A stretch of DNA of 57,500 nt. Origin: Mesostigma viride. Its lineage: Eukaryota; Streptophyta; Mesostigmatophyceae; Mesostigmatales; Mesostigmataceae. This document shows, piece after piece, positions 54,039 to 57,500 of the stretch. The notes beneath the pieces are model-generated. The model did no database searches, had not been told where the DNA came from, and saw only the letters and a list, made by a program, of their open reading frames with translations. The stretch is from contig RPFO01000134.1 of NCBI GenBank assembly GCA_009746045.1, positions 1 to 57,500 on the forward strand. Reading direction: 5' to 3'. Numbering within the stretch: position 1 is the first letter of the stretch; the number at the start of each line of letters is the position of its first letter. Position numbers and translations under genes: made by a program.

Positions 54039-54246
54039 CTTGAGCAGCATCTGCAAGATGTCCTCCGTACTGCCCCACCCACCCTCGCTATGGCCTACAC
54101 GCTGAATATTAGCGGGTAAGAACACCAAACCACAGCACCCACCTTGAGCAGCATCTGCAAGATGTCTTCCATACTGCCCCACCCACCCTCGCTATGGCCT
54201 ACGCGCTGAATATTAGCGGGTAAGAACACCAAACCACAGCACCCAC
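54039..54246 (-). repeat. Two extra tandem copies of a 104-bp exon-end unit
   Basis: The string CTTGAGCAGCATCTGCAAGA (antisense of the exon end DILQMLLK) occurs at 54039, 54143 and 54247, exactly 104 bp apart, with near-identical flanks. The unit contains the end of the exon, the GTGGGT donor and intron sequence up to CGCTAATATTCAGCG. Since 104 is not a multiple of three, copies differ in frame. Confidence 0.85.
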
Positions 54247-55067
54247 CTTGAGCAGCATCTGCAAGATGTCCTCCGTACTGCCCGCGCCCTCCACGTCACC
54301 CCCCACCATGCCGCCATGGTGCATGCCCCCCCCATGGACCACCCCGCGACGGCCCCCATCCAGCATATGGCTCCCATCATTGCCATCCCCGCGGTCATAG
54401 CCCCCCATCGGGCCGCCACCGTACATCGGGCCCCGCCCCATCTTCACCCCGCCTGGCCCCCCTGGCTCCATACCGGCCAGGGACCCCATGTCCACCCCCT
54501 CGCGACCGTCCATGCCCGCGGGACGCATTACCCCGCCTGGCTTGCTGCGGTTGCCCAGGGACCCTGGCGTCATACCCAGTGGCAGCTGGGACCAGGCGGC
54601 CGGGTCCATGCCCCCTGCCAGGGGGTGCGACGGGTAGCCATGCTGCTGCTGCTGTGCGCCCTGCTGCTGCTGCTGCTGCTGCTGCTGCACATTCTCAATC
54701 ATGCCCACCCAGCCACTGTTGCCACCGCCCCCATCACGGCCCACCATGCCACCACGGCCCGTCGGGTCTGCCCTCCTCATGGGTGGGTCCCCCCGCATCA
54801 TATGGCCCGCGTTGTCTGCGGGGCCAGGGGCCATCCACATGGAGGGGTTCGCCGAGGCCAGGGGGGGGGTGCCGCCCTGCTTGATCCCGCCCACCCCACC
54901 CCCCATGTTCCCGCCACCACCACCGCCACCACCACCGCCACCGCCACCGCCTCCCCCACTGCCCATGAAGTAATTATACACGCTGCCGGCCCCACCTCCC
55001 ATCATGTGGGGCGCCATCCGGTCCACCAGCGACTGGGCCTGGCCCCCCCCGTTGCTTCCCCCCCCGA

Positions 55068-55123
<56 letters not shown>

Positions 55124-55845
55124 AGCTGCTGCTGCAGAAGGTCTCCGCTCATGCCCGGCACGCCGCCCAAGCCGACATCACGCAGACCCGACGCGTCCGC
55201 CTTGCCCTTGAGGCGAAGCAGGTCGTACCCGCGCGCATCCAGGCCAGCACCGCCAGGGTTGGTGACGCCCCCGCCCATGCCCATGCCCAGCGGCATGCCC
55301 CCCATCATGGGCGGGCCCTGCTGCTGCGACGGCGGGGGGCCCCCCGCCGCCCCCCCCTGGGTGCGCCCCTGGCCGGACCCCATGGCCGGCTGCGCCTGCG
55401 GTTGCTGTGGTTTGGACACGACGCCGCGCCCGAGGTCCCCCCCGCCCATAATGCCCGCGCCCAGGTGCGGCGGCAGGTCGGCCATCATGCCGCCAAGTGG
55501 CCCCATGCCAGCGCCTGCCCCCGCCTTGGGTGCCCCGAAGCCCATCCCCGCCAGCAGCGCGCCCTGCTGCGGCGCCACATGGTAGGGGGACAGGCCCGGG
55601 GCCAGCGAGAGCGCCTCCTCTGTCGGCCGCATGCCGGGGAGCGACCCATGGCTGGGCGTGCCCCACAGGCCGTGGGCGGGGGCGCCGCCGGCGGGCATGC
55701 TGGAAGACCCCGGGTGGTACATGCCTGGCTTGCCACCTGGCAGAGGCATCCCGCGCGGGTCCAGCCCGAGCATCATCTCGGCGGAAATGCCACCCTGGTC
55801 GCCTTCACCGTGCACGCTCAGCCGCTTGAGGTACAGGCGGTACTT
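54247..55845 (-). CDS. 3' exon of a type-B response-regulator-like GARP transcription factor
   Basis: The exon of 533 codons starts after CCCCGCAG at 55845 with KYRLYLKRLSVHGEGDQGG. In type-B ARR proteins the third helix of the GARP/Myb DNA-binding domain ends HLQK(Y/F)RLYLKRL, so the rest of that domain and any receiver domain must lie beyond the window. The remainder is low complexity: Gly/Met/Pro-rich with a 17-residue Gln run (55070-55135, CAG repeat), a Gly run (54905-54955) and a second Gln-rich segment (54644-54690), as in plant activation domains. It ends EDILQMLLK at a GTGGGT donor, phase 0; reading through instead reaches a stop at 54199. Type-B regulators bind DNA and mediate cytokinin-type two-component signalling in plants; in algae the signal is unknown. 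GLK/LUX-type GARP proteins are the main alternative. Confidence 0.72.
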
Positions 55846-56326
55846 CTGCGGGGGCGGGGGGGGGGGCGGGGGGCGACAGGAAAGCGTAGGAAAGGGTTCA
55901 ACACAACGAAGCAGGCGGACACTACACAGAAGGCACTGGAACCGGGCGATGGCACAAGGAACACACGTCACTCGGGGAACGATGGGGGCAGGGGCGGGGC
56001 CAAGCCACATAGCCACACAGGATGGCACCGGGCCAGTTGCATGCAAGCACAGGGTCCCGGAAGGGCCAGAACGACAGCACAGGATGCCAGGCGCCACGAA
56101 AGCTGGGAAACACCGTTTCGACATGGGATAACCCTGGCAATATACTCTGGCCGCCCACAAAGTCTTGACATTTCCTGGCCATTCTAACACGGCTGTGCCC
56201 ACTAAACATCCCCACCAAGCTCTCTATCACCATGCCCTCTACCACCACGGCAATGTCTTGTTGGCGCTCATCTCCCGTGAGATCCCATGTGGCTGGTCCT
56301 GTGATGGGACCTATGCTTGTCCAAAC
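55846..56326 (-). other. Intron sequence upstream of the GARP exon
   Basis: On the minus strand a C-rich tract (about 55850-55875) leads into the acceptor. The rest has no recognisable exon, although the open frame happens to continue to 56202. Confidence 0.5.
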
Positions 56327-57500
56327 CATCGATCGATCGATCGATCGATCGATTGATCGATCGATCGATCGATCGATCGATCGATCGATCGATCGATCGA
56401 TCGATCGATCGATCGATCGAACGATCGATCGAACGAACGAACGAACGAACGAACGAACGAACGAACGAACGAACGAACGAACGAACGAACGAACGAACGA
56501 ACGAACGAACGAACGAACGAACGAACGAACGAACGAACGAACGAACGAACGAACGAACGAACGAACGAACGAACGAACGAACGAACGAACGAACGAACGA
56601 ACGAACGAACGAACGAACGAACGAACGAACGAACGAACGAACGAACGAACGAACGAACGAACGAACGAACGAACGAACGAACGAACGAACGAACGAACGA
56701 ACGAACGAACGAACGAACGAACGAACGAACGAACGAACGAACGAACGAACGAACGAACGAACGAACGAACGAACGAACGAACGAACGAACGAACGAACGA
56801 ACGAACGAACGAACGAACGAACGAACGAACGAACGAACGAACGAACGAACGAACGAACGAACGAACGAACGAACGAACGAACGAACGAACGAACGAACGA
56901 ACGAACGAACGAACGAACGAACGAACGAACGAACGAACGAACGAACGAACGAACGAACGAACGAACGAACGAACGAACGAACGAACGAACGAACGAACGA
57001 ACGAACGAACGAACGAACGAACGAACGAACGAACGAACGAACGAACGAACGAACGAACGAACGAACGAACGAACGAACGAACGAACGAACGAACGAACGA
57101 ACGAACGAACGAACGAACGAACGAACGAACGAACGAACGAACGAACGAACGAACGAACGAACGAACGAACGAACGAACGAACGAACGAACGAACGAACGA
57201 ACGAACGAACGAACGAACGAACGAACGAACGAACGAACGAACGAACGAACGAACGAACGAACGAACGAACGAACGAACGAACGAACGAACGAACGAACGA
57301 ACGAACGAACGAACGAACGAACGAACGAACGAACGAACGAACGAACGAACGAACGAACGAACGAACGAACGAACGAACGAACGAACGAACGAACGAACGA
57401 ACGAACGAACGAACGAACGAACGAACGAACGAACGAACGAACGAACGAACGAACGAACGAACGAACGAACGAACGAACGAACGAACGAACGAACGAACGA
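56327..57500. repeat. (ATCG)n then (AACG)n array to the end of the window
   Basis: About 95 bp of ATCG repeats with single variants, then more than 1,050 bp of almost perfect AACG repeats to the last base. By position it lies in the upstream intron of the GARP gene, or marks an assembly end. Confidence 0.95.

Noticed and set aside
54316-55829. Plus-strand open frames opposite the GARP exon
   Set aside because: His/Pro-rich shadows of a GC-rich, Gly/Met-rich exon; the minus strand carries the recognisable motif and splice sites.

Overview
This window reads as nuclear DNA of a eukaryote, most likely a green alga (Chlorophyta). Genes are split by spliceosomal introns. Coding exons are strongly GC-rich. 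There is a GARP/Myb exon of the type-B response-regulator kind, which is a green-lineage family. TGTAA, the usual chlorophyte polyadenylation signal, lies just after two stop codons, and one LTR element has an initiator-Met-tRNA-like primer site. The species assignment is inference. Most of the window is introns, tandem arrays and broken transposable elements.

Layout. (1) 548-6317, + strand: a multi-exon gene whose last exon encodes nine EsV-1-7-type Cys/His repeats, then a zinc-ribbon-like segment and a PD-(D/E)XK nuclease domain of the kind common in giant viruses of algae. All its proposed introns are phase 0. Four one-base losses break the frame of the last exon. (2) 8547-8687: a lone exon resembling the N-terminus of Cdc14 phosphatase; no further exon was found. 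(3) 12162-22421, + strand: a LIS1 (PAFAH1B1/NudF) gene in ten recognised exons with LisH, coiled coil and all seven WD40 blades. The exon phases close perfectly, and most introns carry their own tandem array. (4) 22711-24584: a non-autonomous hAT-like element with perfect 15-bp terminal inverted repeats. (5) 24607-31713: LINE remnants (ORF1-like and reverse transcriptase) on the minus strand, in otherwise unrecognised sequence. (6) 33020-33730, minus strand: a secreted or anchored SnoaL-like (NTF2-fold) protein. (7) 34949-37849, + strand: a two-exon mitochondrial protein resembling Coa1/Tim21, with a LINE fragment in its intron. (8) 39150-45803: a nest of retroelements: an LTR and gag remnant, a minus-strand LINE (ORF1 and start of endonuclease) and four copies of a roughly 400-bp element, one with a clear target-site duplication. 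(9) 46511-47596, minus strand: an acidic protein with an AT-hook-like motif, enclosed by inverted repeats. (10) 48991-53742: a 30-bp minisatellite of about 160 units with periodic 22-bp junction units. (11) 54247-55845, minus strand: the large 3' exon of a type-B-response-regulator-like transcription factor, whose end is triplicated in tandem. The window ends inside more than 1 kb of a tetranucleotide array in that gene's upstream intron.

The genes do not form an operon or an obvious pathway: LIS1 (dynein regulation), Cdc14-like (mitotic phosphatase), Coa1/Tim21-like (mitochondrion) and the GARP factor look like ordinary host genes. The strongest candidate for something little described is the first gene, which joins an expanded EsV-1-7 array to a giant-virus-type nuclease inside an intron-rich host gene. 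The 407-bp element family and the gene between inverted repeats come next.
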